From positions 21,890,597 to 21,954,596 of the forward strand of contig NC_077242.1 of assembly GCF_947179165.1 (NCBI RefSeq): 64,000 nt of DNA, written 5' to 3'. Origin of the DNA: Solanum dulcamara. Taxonomy: Eukaryota; Streptophyta; Magnoliopsida; Solanales; Solanaceae. Made by a program: the position numbers and the translations under genes. Below are positions 32,431-44,811 of the stretch, piece after piece (within the stretch, counting starts at the first letter, position 1; every line of letters starts with the position of its first letter). A model generated the notes under the pieces. That model worked only from the letters and a program-made list of their open reading frames with translations. It was not told where the DNA came from and did not search any database.

Positions 32431-33510
32431 TTTGTGGCTGGCAGTTTGAGGATAGAGCATTGGTAGAGCTTTAAGAGTATGTATTGTTAGGCGAGGGTGG
32501 CAAGGCTTTTATAGATTCAGATGGGATACTACGGTTTGTTTATCGCTTTTGTGTTCCCAGATTTAGAGATTTTGTTTAGTTGATCCTTCAGAAGGCCCAT
32601 GATTCTAGGTACTCTATTCATTTGGGCACTAAGAAGATGTATCGGTATTTGAGACAGTATTACTGGTGGTGTGGCATGAGGAAAGATATAGCTGAGTATG
32701 TATCACGTTGTTTGAGTTTCTAGTAGGTTAAAGCCGAGCATTAGTGACTTAGTGGAGTGTTTCAGAGATTAGCCATTCTCGAGTGGAAATGGGAGTGGAT
32801 TACCATGGAATTTATGATGGGATTACCTCGGACACCCCGAGGTAATGATGGTATTTAGGTCATCATTGATTGATTGACTAAGTCAGCATATTTCTTGCCG
32901 GTACGGTCCACTTTTATTATAGATCATCTAGTTCAAATCTATATTCAGGAGGTGGTCTATCTGCATGGGGTAGCGGTGTCCATTATATGAGATAGGGGAT
33001 CTCTATTTACTTCTATTTTTAGAGGACCTTTTAGAGAGAGTTGGGCACCCGAGTTGATCTTAGAACGACATTTCATCCACAAGCCGATGTCCAGTTAGAG
33101 CGTACTATTCAGGTTTTGGAGGATATGTTGTGAGCTTGTGTATTGGAGTTTGAAGGTTATTAGGGGCAGTACTTTCCTTTGGTGGAGTTTGCGTACAACA
33201 ACAGATACCACTCTAGTATCCAGATGGCCCTGTTCAAGGCCTTGTATGGTAGGCGTTATCGCAGTCTAGTTGGTTGGTTTGAGTCTTCAAAGCCTGGCCT
33301 TATAGTACCGATTTACTTTAGGATGCTATAGCCAGGGTTTGGGTTATCCAAGATAGGCTGAGGACAGTTAAGAGTAGGCCCCAAAGATATGCTGGCCGTA
33401 GGCGTCGGCCCTTATGCTTTGAGATTGGAGATTGGGTGTTCTTGCGGGTGCCGTCCTTGAAGGGCATAATGAGATTCAGCAGGTAGGGTAAGCTTAGACC
33501 CAGGTATATC
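32431..33510 (+). pseudogene. Chromovirus integrase
   Basis: This is the DNA-joining enzyme. The zinc-binding HHCC region is visible at 32600-32740 (SIHLGTKKMYRYLRQYYWW, then C..C). The catalytic core follows at about 32780-33120 (TMEFMMGLPRTPRGND, KSAYFLPV, DRGS), with the first core Asp replaced by Glu and the third acidic position in an ADVQLERT context. Stops and shifts are frequent, and no open piece of useful length remains. Confidence 0.75.
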
Positions 33511-33860
33511 AGGTCTTTTAAGATTTTGAGGATAGTTGGAGAGGTTGCTTATGAGTTGTCTTTTCCTCCAGCATTTTCAGCTATACACCCTATATTCCAT
33601 ATTTTTGTGTTGCGTCGGTACATTCCAGATAAGTCCCACGTGCTTCAGTATGATTCTGTTAAGTTGGATGATCTCCGGACTTTTGTTGAGGAGCCTTTTG
33701 CTATTCTAGACAGAGATGTTTGTCAGCTTCATTCTAGGTCCATCCCTGTGGTTAAGGTCCAGTGGCGCCATAATCCGATCAAGGAGGCTACCTAGGAGAT
33801 CGAGTAGGAGATGCGGGAGAAGTTCCCTAGCTTATTTAAGCCTCCATGTAAATTCTTATC
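33511..33860 (+). pseudogene. Integrase C-terminus with chromodomain-like tail
   Basis: The open piece 33526-33795 encodes the GPF-type end of integrase (ILRIVGEVAYELSFP, HPIFHIFVLRRYIPD) and then a chromodomain-like tail (AILDRDVCQLHSRSIPVVKVQWRH) that ends AT-stop-EIE where the family has Trp. A chromodomain at this place marks chromoviruses and fits the Tekay/Del clade. The domain is thought to guide insertion to heterochromatin, consistent with the nested setting. Confidence 0.78.
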
Positions 33861-33899
33861 TTTACTTTCGCGGACAAAAGTTCTTTTAGTAGTGGATGT

Positions 33900-36800
33900 T
33901 GTAATGATCCTCCAGGTCATTTTCCTAATACTGCATCTATTTTATTATTTAGAGCATTCCTATAGAGACCCCAGATCATTTATTACCTGCTGGCACCGAT
34001 AACGCAGTCGCCTGATTGTTTGTTTGGGTTTTAGAATTGTTTTTATATTTTGGAGCTTTTATAACTTGAAAAGTTGACTTCAGCCATAACTTTAAGAAAT
34101 CAACCTCAGAATGGAATCCTGATGGTTCCATTAGCTCTGGAATGGCTAAATTAGGTTTGTAGCATAGTCAGCACAAGTACCAGGCAATCGATATGAGTTT
34201 GAGGCCATTTGGCGTTTTTTCTCTTGAAATTTTGTCCATGGTTGACTTTGGTCAACATTCTTGGAAAACTCACTCGGATGAAAATTTCAACGACGTAGTT
34301 AGCTCTAAAATGTCAAATTTAGTCTAGAACGATCCTTCGTTCACTTCTCGAGGCTTCCGATCTAATCCCAAGGCCCATTGTGCAATTTGGCTCAAAATAG
34401 CCTTTCAGTGTAGGACCCACTTTCAGTTGTAATGACCTCGTATTGAAATTTTGACTATGTCATTGAGTCCGTAATATCGAATTTGGTGGGATAGAATATT
34501 TCGTTTGCGCGCATGGGATTCCAAATGAATTTCGAGCACCCTGTGGGAATATTTGAATTTAAGAAAACTCACCTTTTCAGCTGATATTTGGTGCAGGAGA
34601 ATTTGTTCTCCGTGTTCGCGGGCCTTTGGCCTACCAATGCGGAGGTCTAGGAAATTAAACTCCATATTCACAGGACCTGGCCAGCCTTCATGGAGGTGTG
34701 GGTGGTTGGCCTCTGCGTTTGCGGAGCTTGGGCCGTGTTTGCGAAGATGTGAGGCTTTTTCCTCTATGTTTGCGAGTCATTGGCCGGGTTCATGAAGGCC
34801 AAGCTTCCTGACCTCCGCATTTGTGGGCCAATTAGTCCGTGTTTGTGAAGGACAAAGTCCTGGTATTTTAATAAAAGACCAAGAACGAAGTTCAACTCAC
34901 TTTTTCATTTTCAAACCTCGATTTCTTCTTCATTACATGCTCAAATTTGACGATTTAAGGGTCTAAATTCAAACGAATTTCATGGGAAATCCATTGGAAA
35001 GATTATAATCTTGTGGCAGGCTTCGTGTGAGGTAAGTTTACAAATCAGCTACTGTCGTAGTCATTTTCAGAATAAATTTTATAGAATTTTGGAAGATTGT
35101 AACTTGGCCAATTTAGCTCCGTTTTTAGTGATTTTTTAGGCTAGATTATGGGGATTTTGCAAGGAACATCGTGGTATATTTGATTTGGATTGGGAGAGTT
35201 TTATTTTTGAGAAATCGTTGCGTAAAGAGGCTACCTTATTTGTTTTCTTAGCTTAAAAATGTGGGGGTTGGTTGCATGATCATTTTGTGTTGTTTTTCCA
35301 CCCCAAATTGTGTTGTAATTTGTCCTTGAGCTAGGGTGCTGTTTAGAACCTATTTTTGGGGTCAATTTTACTTTCCATTCCATTTTCTTTTCTTTTCATA
35401 GGCTCTTTTGAACCCTGTGAATTTCATGAAAGTAGGATACTCCAAATTTGGTGCAGAAATAGCTAGAACTGAATGCGAAAAGTATGGAAAAATATCTCGT
35501 AATGTATTTGAAATTTCAGATGCAGGTCCTATATTTCCCATTTTAGACCCCTAAATTGGTCCATCTTCACAAATTATAAAATTAGTGTCTAAATGATTGT
35601 AATGATGTTGTAATTCTATTTTTGACATTGTGACAGTGTTTCGAGGTCATTCGAAAGGAAAAAGCTCTGGCCTAGTAATTTAGAGTGCGGGTTTTCAGCC
35701 TATATGTAGGCTATGACTTTTCTTTCTTTAGATTGAGCTAGAATGTGTGAAAGCATGTTGAATAAGATGGAAATTGGGTTGGGTAGCTTATTTGTATTTC
35801 TCAGGTGTTAGAAATCATGTTTTAGGCTTTTATTGGGTTTTTTGGATAATTAAAAGCATGTGTTCCTTTCTGTGATTTGTTAGTATTGTAGAAGGAGTTA
35901 ATTGATTATGTTGTTTATATTGTGGATATGTTGACCTTAGTATAGGTTATAAACTTGCCTTAGTTTCCCCAGTGTCACTCCGACAGGCTTAGAACCTTGT
36001 AGAATGGTGTAGCGGGCTAGTGTCTGGTAGTTTGGCCTTATCTAACTGGTAACCTTGCTCTTAAGAAACCCATATCCATACCTCAGCATAATTGCGACTT
36101 TCGAGATGCGTCAGCGATACTAGACCTTATGATCGTACTATTTTGGCTTCGGTTCAAGCATCGGTGGTATATATGTGGACTCATTGGGAAGGTGATTCTC
36201 AGAACTATTATCGTCCAGTTGGAAAGGACAATATTTGGCTCCTAAGGATAATTATCTTTGAGCATCTGGGTACCAACCCCAGCCTCCGTCCTGAATTTCC
36301 ATTGGGGAGCATTTGGGTACCCAACCCCGACCTTTGTCGAGTTGCTAGTATGGCGAGCATCTGGCTACCCAGTCCTGACCTCGATCTTACCAATATGGTA
36401 TGGCAAGCATTCGGGTATCCAGCCCCGTCCTTGACCGTATTGATGTATTATGGCGAGCATCCAAGTACCCAGCCCCGGCCTCAACCACCTTAAATACTCG
36501 AGCGAGCATCTGGGTCCCAGTCCCAGCTTCGACCCCTAAGGCCTTCCTAGTTCATCAATTCTGAGAGATTCTTGGTTCAGAAATGACACAGTTCTTTGGT
36601 TCTTAGCATCACAGATTCTTGGTTCCTAGCCTCGATAGCTGTAGCTATTATGTGTACTTGGTGGCCTTATGTGGCTCATTCATGTTTTTATTTTAACTTG
36701 CACACGAGTGTCTGGATTATAGGCCCAGCTGGTTGTAGATAGTTGTAGTTGTCTTAGCTAGTATTTTTTCATCCTTAGATGCTTATTATGATTCCTCTTT

Positions 36801-37358
36801 AGGCTTATTCTATTTTTTTCATATTGTTCTTACCTTTTCTGCTCAGTCGGTCTATGATGCTTACTAGATACTTACTGTATTGGTACTCATACTACACTCT
36901 GCATCTACTTTCATAATGCAGGACCGAGCACCAGCCACAGTTGTAGATAGATCGAGCCTATTGCAGTCAGCTATAGAGACCAGGGTGAGCACTTGCCATT
37001 TTGAGATCATTTCTTTCTCCCTCAGCTTGGATGGCCCATCTTTTGCATTTCTGAGACTATCCAGTTGATGTATATTATATATATATATATATTTTAGTCC
37101 ACTTTTAGGACTTGTACTCGTATTTTGTGTTTTAGCAGCTCTGTACTTGTGACCTCCAGATTCTGGGAGGGATCTTTTGTTGTTTATATCAGGTTTTGGT
37201 TTTGTTTCCATTTATTTAATTTGTCTATGTTAGAATTTCCTGTTCATGATTAGTTTCTGCCCTCAAACTCCTTACTTGTCGTTCTGGGTTACGGGTTAGC
37301 TTACCTACTGGTGGGTTATAGTAGGTGTCATCATGACCTGAGAAATCGGATCGTGACA
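33900..37358 (+). repeat. Chromovirus 3' LTR, 3459 bp
   Basis: It starts TGTAATGATC after a weak purine run (about 33886-33899) and ends gatcgtgaca. It is longer than the 5' LTR because it keeps segments lost there. The minisatellite (about 36255-36520) is better preserved here (units with gagcatctgggtaccc). The R-region motif ggtactcat is at about 36880. Confidence 0.88.
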
Positions 37359-37685
37359 CTTCATATGCCATCCTCACATGCAATTAAATTTTGTGGTGTT
37401 CGTCGTATCGAGCCAAAAACTTATGTGAACAACTACTATAGTACGAAATACTACAAGCGACCGTACAGTGGTACTTTTACACACGTGGTAGATCAAGTTT
37501 ATTGGTTGCTTGCGACTTTTTATTTGGTTGCAAATATGGAATATTTGCAGACATCTAGACAGCAATCAAATACACGATGGAATAATGAAATGGACATTGC
37601 CCCGGCTCGCATGTCAAGAAAGTGTAGAATTTTCAAGCAAATGGGACACACCAAGGCTCGTTGTCCTCGTAGAAATTCTGTGTAA
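37359..37685 (+). pseudogene. MULE transposase C-terminal part (SWIM-like and zinc knuckle)
   Basis: This resumes after the target duplication cttca. The open frame to TAA at 37683 shows an HAIKFCG segment with following Y/YY-rich residues (NNYYSTKYYKR, YSGTFT) like the SWIM zinc finger and C-terminus of MULE transposases. It ends in a CX2FX4HX4C knuckle, where the second Cys of the usual CCHC has become Phe. Joining it to the N-terminal part at 25614 would skip the whole DDE domain. The gene was therefore already non-autonomous when the gypsy element entered. Confidence 0.72.
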
Positions 37686-37929
37686 AATGTATTTATTTAA
37701 ATTATTATGTTTATGTTTATGAATTTGAAAGTAGAACTATATTTTTGTTTATATTTATAATCAAAAACCCCTATATATAAGCAATTGATTTTTATAAAAG
37801 AATCTCATTTATTTTAACATATAACATTAATACGTACAATATACTTTACACTTTACGCTAGTAAAGACAAACAATCGAAATCAATAATTATATTATTTGA
37901 TAACCATAATTTTATTCATCTTGAGAATC
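37686..37929. other. AT-rich MULE 3' flank
   Basis: This is non-coding, strongly A+T-rich DNA after the transposase stop. No terminal inverted repeat could be identified with confidence. The change to C/A-rich sequence near 37930 marks the probable start of the next element. Confidence 0.4.
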
Positions 37930-39668
37930 CAGAAAATCAAACCCATCTGAGAATCTAACCCCAAAAGCAATCAAAACTAAGGCCATGAGTCCATATACCA
38001 CTCCACGAATGCAAATTTGAGTAAACCACCAATCCAAGAGCAAAACTGACCCAATAATCAGCTTATTAGCATGCTAAACCTACCAAAAGTGACCCAATGG
38101 AATATAACCACCGCATCAAATACCACAAGTCAACCTGCTAGTGCAAGTTTGAGCAAACCACCCAAACTCAAGAAAAGCTAAGCCGGCAGGTAGCGATTAT
38201 ATAGATCAACCCATCAAAAGAAACCCATGTGAATCTAAACCACCGCAAGGTACACTGCCAGCTAACCACAATAACACACGCGAAACTTGCACCCTTAATA
38301 AGAAACCAAGAGATGATCCCACGAATTACTTTGACTCCATTCTGAAGCTAAGCTTTCTAAGAGAAATTCCATTCGCCCATGGAAGCCGAAGTCTGAATTA
38401 GGCAAAGTACACTACAACAAAAGACCCAAATCAACAATCTAACTCTTTGAACCATCGACACACCCACTATAATTTATCGGTGGAACCAAGGTACAACACG
38501 GAATCACCGAGATTAAAGGTAGTCCTGGTTGTAATGTAAAATGAGTTGGTGACTACATTTTTCCAAAATGCATTAACTAACCACCTCAAAGTCCATAAAT
38601 CACAAGAGCACACCAAGGCAATTCTGATAAATCAAGACTCGTCAATATGAATGCTTTCGTTCTACAATCATCCTTTTCCTCTATTTATTGGTTGGTCACA
38701 AGCATAAGAAAACCTCCATTTCCATGAATCGGCTAGAACCCTTTGTACATGACGCTTCAAGCTAAAATATCACCATACTTAGAATGAAAAAGGAAAAATT
38801 CCATTTTCAACCTTCCCAACTCAACATTTCCATCTGACACCACAACACACAATAAGATGAACCAATCACTTAACCATCAACCTTACCATGATGAGACAAC
38901 CCAGCCAAATCTGAAGGGCAAACCTTAACTTCGCCACCTTAAGAACTAGAATAGGAAATCAAAAAGAGAGAATCAATAAAAGGAATTTACTGTACAAGGG
39001 CCACAACTACTGACACACCCTTCCCTCAGTAGCAGCCTCACGCCAGCTAAGCACACTAGAAGAGGCAAGATAGGAAAGGAAAAAAATGCCCAACTCAAGA
39101 AAAGCTCTAGAATGGCTAAACAGGAATCCCTCAGTGCAATCAACTAAGGTCAACATCCACAAGGTATAACTCTACCACTACTGCCATATAACAGTAACAC
39201 CAATATGATCCATTACTAAAAGAAATCACATATGACAGATAAACACATACACATAGTTTCAAATAAAGTTGTCATAGCAATAATAGAAAAGTAATTAGGC
39301 TAAATAAACATGCTCACATAAATCCAAGTAAGATAATTACTAGAATCACAAGTTGAATCTAACAAGTCACTAAGCACCAGTGGGTACGAAGAACCCAACA
39401 CCTAAGCAGTACACACAAGAAAGTTCCTAGAAACAAATTCACACAAATTCAATTGATACCTAGAGCCTCGTTCTCTATCTCACCTGTAAAAGCATGGGAT
39501 AAAATGCACTAGCCTTGAACTATAATCCTGAACCACCAACTGCAACACTTAGGGTACCACCGCTAACTGACTGTCCCTAAGCCCTGTGAATCTAATCCTA
39601 CCAAGCCTATGGCCAGTAATGTGTGACTGTAGGACACTCCCTAGCCAGATGTCCAAACTCACCGCACG
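37930..39668 (-). mobile_element. Interior of a minus-strand gypsy-type element, mostly non-coding
   Basis: The minus strand is G/T-rich. At 39632-39666 it encodes the second half of a Gag zinc knuckle (GEFGHLAREC). Left of that no protease, RT or other pol motif can be read, so the body looks non-coding or heavily decayed. The left edge is set only by the base-composition change, and no 3' LTR is seen at this end. Confidence 0.5.
39664..39668. repeat. Target-site duplication gcacg, left
   Basis: It pairs with acacg at 47696-47700 (one difference). Joining the two sides restores a regular CCHC zinc knuckle on the minus strand. Confidence 0.7.
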
Positions 39669-42100
39669 TGTCACGCCCCAAGAGGGTAACCTAGATATAA
39701 CCGGCACTCAGAAACCATTATTGGCTCTCAAGCGAAACACTTGGCCTGATCACATATTTATTCATTCAACTGATGACTTAGTTTAAGAGAAAAACAATCT
39801 TAGTGGGCTAACTAAACCATCAATCTCTATCATTCTAATCAAAAATATAGTTTGAAAGAAAACTAATCAAGAGTTAAAGACATCAAAATAAATCTACCAC
39901 TATCTAGTCTATAAAGCATCTATCTCTACTCTCTAGACAGCTCCAACGATAGGTTCATGGCTACCTCAGAAAAACTTCTAATAAAAAATAGATAAAAAGA
40001 ATATGATCACTCTGAAAGCAAGGAGGTCTCACCAATATTAGGAAAAAACTAGATCTTCATAAAATGTATGTTGATGATATCTAATACCTATCCCTACATT
40101 ATAAAATGATGCAGGTTCAAATGGATGTCAGTATGTAGAATGGACGAGTATGTAATATGGTAGAGTGAAACAATAATACATCAAAGATACTCAAGATAGA
40201 ATAAAACTCACCTAACTCAATATAATATACAATTATAAAATATAACAATGCTTTAAGAAGGACTCAGTAATAAGCAACTTATTCAAAATATGTCATACAC
40301 TTTCATGCACAATATGGGAGCCTCTCATAATCGAAAAAAATCCCACCACCCATAAATAGGCGATGCACAATAAAACAACATTATTGCCACTTCCGTCCAA
40401 TACTTGACAAGGTAAATCATGAATCTACCAATCTAGATCCACAATCAATCATGTTCTATCTTATCAGGACAATGAAAAGGGAAATACCGACTTAATGGTT
40501 CAATCTTCTCCTACGCTGTCTACGTAGTTATTGAGTTTTACTCTCACTCAATTCGGTGCTCGATACTACTACCAAAACTCAATATACTCATGCAACTAAA
40601 ACCAATCAGTTCAATTAAAACTTTCCACTAGCCTCATTAGACTCTCATCAAAACTCAATCTTGTCTTAATTATTATGCTCTTTCAAATCAATTCAATCCA
40701 ATACACTCATTTAGATTAAAAACTCAACTCTTTTAAATCTCTTTAAAATATTTAATCTTGACGCAAAATAATGTATATTGAAAGAAAGATCAAAACAGTT
40801 ATAATCTTAAAGACTCTTTAAATTCAACTCGGGCTTGGTTCATGCTCAAATCACCAAGTTCTTTCAGAAAAAATATTTTTTTTGAAATCAATCACATCTT
40901 ATTAAAACTTTGTCTCAAAACCATCATTTATCCTCAAAATATTCATGTTCAAAATAATAAAAACTTTCAAAGGTTCCTCAGACTCAACTCATGTGAAAAC
41001 TCAAACTCATTTAAACTCTATAATATATATATATATAGTCCAAATCACTCTCTTCATCAATGCATAAAAGACATCATCTATACTCAAAAATATGTATTTA
41101 ATAGTAATGATTATAAAATCAATTAGGGTTCATGAAAAAGTAGCTATGAACGACAATTCCAATCGAGTGAGATAGAAAACAGCAATAATCTCAATACAAC
41201 TACGCGAAATTCGATAGAAGAAGAATTAACTCATCCAAAATTTAATAAACTAGGTTAGAGTCAATTATTCTCAACAATCGATAGAATTAGATATAGGGAA
41301 CGTGGATGAACTCAATCCAATGTTATGATTAGACTTACATATCTTATACGCTTCTAATTCTTTAGAAAGGTGAGATCTTTGGAGGAAGAATTGGCAAGAA
41401 TCCATTTCTTGAACCTTAGAGGTGGATTTTCTTGAAAACCTATGGATTCCATGGGTAAAAGATATTAATAGGTCTTAAGATGAAGAATTTATGGAATTCT
41501 ATGGTCAAATCTTACCTTGGAAGATAGATGAACCTTGGAGGAAGTTAGTTTCTTAGGAACTTCTCTTTCTAGTGTAAATATTAGAACTAGAAAGATGAAT
41601 AACATCTTTGGGATTTTATTAAAAGACCTCCGGCCCACATGGGCAAACAGAACAAACTTCGAGATCACGTCCAGTGCACAGATAGGAAAGTAGCCACTTT
41701 CTCCTTGCACTAGCGTGTGGAAAGATAGTGCCCAGTAAAATGGGCATAACCTTTTACACCAAACTCCAATTGATGCAAACTTGGTGGCGTTGGAAAGAAG
41801 ACTCATATATCTTTAATTTGATAAGTCATAGGCCACCTAAATCCTTATATATTTAGATATATGGTCGTTTTAAGTTGACCCAAGTAGAATCTTTTATCGA
41901 AACTCAATCGGTAAGAAAGCTTTCAAGTCGACTTTGTGCTAGAGGATCCTTATGACCTTAATTCATCTCCAAATCTATCCTCACACTAGAGAATTAACCT
42001 CCATACATGCACACCATTATGAATCATTTGGTGCAACCCCATAAAACTCCTCTCTAGGTTCAAGTAGACTTTAATTCATTCTAACCAACAACTCTTTCTT
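39669..42100 (-). repeat. 3' LTR of the short-bodied element
   Basis: It aligns over most of its length with 42810-47695 once the solo LTR there is removed. The plus-strand left end is tgtcacgcccc. The right end is uncertain because similarity fades after about 42050. Small open frames inside it are not supported as genes. Confidence 0.7.
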
Positions 42101-42809
42101 TACCTTTTATCATGAAAGCTAGACGATACTTACTATATTTTAGTCAAAACAAAAAGGACTTGACTTATAACCCCTTTACTTATTTTATAGATACATAACT
42201 AAGGTTACCTGCCTCAATCAACCACTATTCTCACTAGTTGGTCTCTACTCCTTGAATTCCATCTTCATAGCTCTAGGATCATTCTACTAATTGTAGCTTA
42301 CAATGCTTCAAATCACATTCTCTTAGGTGGTAAAACTAAGCATTTAGAGACATAATTTTGCTCTCGAGGATACATCTGAAGCAATATTTTAGAGAAGGGA
42401 CTATGGGAATACATCTTGCTCTGGCTCAACGTATAATTTATATGAATGAGGGTGCATTTTTTAAAATCAATGGACTAATGCACACTAATCGGCTCCTCTC
42501 AAGCCTAGTGAAATCTCTTTACACTTCAAAAAACTTTATCATAGAGTAACTCATCAATAGGGATTTGAGTTTTACTATTCCAACCACCTTGAGTATAAGG
42601 GGTAGTTAAACAAATCTGAGAAATGCACAAATCTTAATAAGTTTCTTAGAGAACAACTCTATCGCATGATGTAGAATTTGAAAGAAAGGAAACTTTTCTT
42701 AAATGTCAATAGTCCCTCATTTACAAAAGTGGGGCCCTCACAACCATAAATAAGACCCTACTGACACAGCTTTATATACACCCTAGGAACTCTATGCTCT
42801 GACTAAGTT
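42101..42809 (-). other. Body of the short-bodied element
   Basis: These are about 700 bp between the LTRs. On the minus strand there is a primer-like site, a gtgtatataaagctg promoter-like stretch and no open frame with a recognised domain. The 63-codon plus-strand frame at 42358 is considered chance. Confidence 0.5.
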
Positions 42810-43632
42810 TGTCATATCCCGAGAGAGTATTCTAGGCGTAACCGACACTCAGAAGTCATTGCTGGATCCCAAGAAAATCACTTGTCCTGATCACACATTT
42901 ATTCATTCAGTTGATGACTTAGTTTAAGAGAAAAAAATCTTGGTGGGCTAACTTAACCATCAATCTCCATCATTTTAATCAGAAACATAGTTTGAAAGAA
43001 AACTAATCAAAAGTTAAAGACATCAAAATAAATCCACCACTAACTAGTCTATGAAGCCTCTATATTGTAACATCCCCTAAAAACGTTGTATACGATGTTT
43101 CAATTCTCGCCTAAAAATAATACAGCCTCTGTAGTTTGGGTATAACTTTTCATAGAATTGTCCAAATTGGGTGATTCAAATTTTTAAGTAACCATAATAT
43201 CATTACCTACAACTTTTGTGAACCATATTTTAAGTTTCGGAGGTTAAATAGGTCAAATAAATTAATTGTTGTAAGACAGGATGCTGTAACGGAATAGAGT
43301 ATTTATAGAGGAAATATCATATCTAACTGTAGGATTATCCAAATTGGTTGATTCTTGAACGATATGAAACTACACTTCCATATCTACAATTCTTATGAAG
43401 ACACCAAATCCTAATAAGGAATTTATCTTATTCAAACGCAGCTTCGAAAAAGAGTATTCTATTAAAAAGAACTCATCTCACCTACCATGAAAAGATCTAG
43501 ATACATTTGACATTACTCATGACATCAATTGTCCTCCATTTAAGATCACCCATGACATCACAATTTTCTATTAAATTTTTAGATTTTTTCTTTATAATTA
43601 TTTTATTTATTGTTAGGTCCCTCCTCCACACC

Positions 43633-43640
43633 TATAAATA
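43633..43640 (+). promoter_or_regulatory. TATA box of the solo LTR
   Basis: TATAAATA lies in a ccacaccTATAAATAtcta context about 570 bp into the LTR, a plausible U3 promoter position. Transcription is not shown. Confidence 0.5.
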
Positions 43641-44635
43641 TCTACCTTATTTCCTCATTTTATTCATTAAGCTTTCTCAAGCAACGCTTCTCTCTATACA
43701 CTTCTTTACTCATTCTCAAATATAGTTTTAGTTCTTAGTAGTGAAGAAATAATATTCCGGTGATTCATATACTCCGGATAGTACACAAAATGTTCCGGCG
43801 GGGAGAAAAGCTAGGACTCAAGAGTATTCATTAAGTCCTTCAGTTCCAACTAAAGCTTTAGATTTCAAGTATGTAAGGCTTAAATGAGAGTATTCCTTCC
43901 ACTCTCATGTCTAAATTATTTTTATTATATGATAAATTATATTTATTTTCTTTAAGCTTTACTCTAAGTTATGTGGGTTTTATCCATGGGTTTTTCCACT
44001 GATGTAGTCCAAAAACTCTTTCAATTAAGTCTCTTGATTTCAAGTAATATTTTCTTATGGTAATTCTTATTTTTACTTAATAGTATGAATCATGGTTAAA
44101 CTAATGATTATTGGTCTATTTAGATGCAACATAATTTCATATGTATGAATTGATGTTTGCAAGTAATTTCTCTATTTATCTATTTAAAGGTTCTTGAAAT
44201 TTATAGTGGATTGTTTAAAGCATGATTTTTAATTAATAGATTTCAAAGTATTTATATATATTTATTTATATATATTTATTTATATACATGTTTGCAAGTT
44301 GAAGTAATTTGAACCCACCTAGTTTTACTATGTTTTCAATAAAGTTTGACTTGAAAGTCTTGACTCCAAATGAATATTTATGAAAGCAATATCTATGATA
44401 AAAAGGGAGTCTTATGAAATGAAAGAATGATGAAATGATATGAATAATGGATTCTTTATGCAATAAGGAAAATTCTTGCATATTTGAGTTACCATATTTT
44501 TAATGAGCTATTCTACCGAATATGATGTTTGAATTCTCAAGTTATATGCTACTATTCCGTGGAATTGACTTAGCACCGAATGGGGCATTGAGGTGGGATT
44601 CGGTAAGGGAATCCTAGTAGCAACCCCTTGTCTCA

Positions 44636-44811
44636 TTAACTATGTGCCAACATAGGAGCCCTTGTAGGCTTAGGCTAATGGATCCATAAATAGCCCTTAA
44701 AGTTAAAGTTAAAGAAATGAATAAAGTTAACTATGTGCCAACTTAGGATCCCTTGTAGGCTCAGGCTAATGGATCCATAAATAGCCCTTAAAGTTAAAGA
44801 AATGAATAAAG
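44636..44811 (+). repeat. 91-bp tandem duplication in the solo LTR
   Basis: The first unit is 44636-44726 and the second 44727-44811. Both begin ttaactatgtgccaac and end aatgaataaag, with a 6-bp gttaaa insertion in the first. Confidence 0.88.

Larger units (their letters stand above)
25615..37358 (+). mobile_element. Structurally complete Tekay/Del-like chromovirus (11.7 kb)
   Basis: It has two long LTRs (25615-28798 and 33900-37358), an initiator-Met primer site at 28801, decayed gag and pol in the order protease, RT, RNase H, integrase with a chromodomain-like tail, and a perfect 5-bp target duplication. The LTRs differ visibly at many sites and by two larger gaps, so the insertion is old. 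All genes carry multiple stops and frameshifts. It lies inside a MULE transposase gene. Confidence 0.92.

Noticed and set aside
41489..41806. 105-codon minus-strand open frame in an LTR
   Set aside because: It lies wholly inside the LTR at 39669-42100, is interrupted in the sister LTR near 47050-47370, and has no domain.
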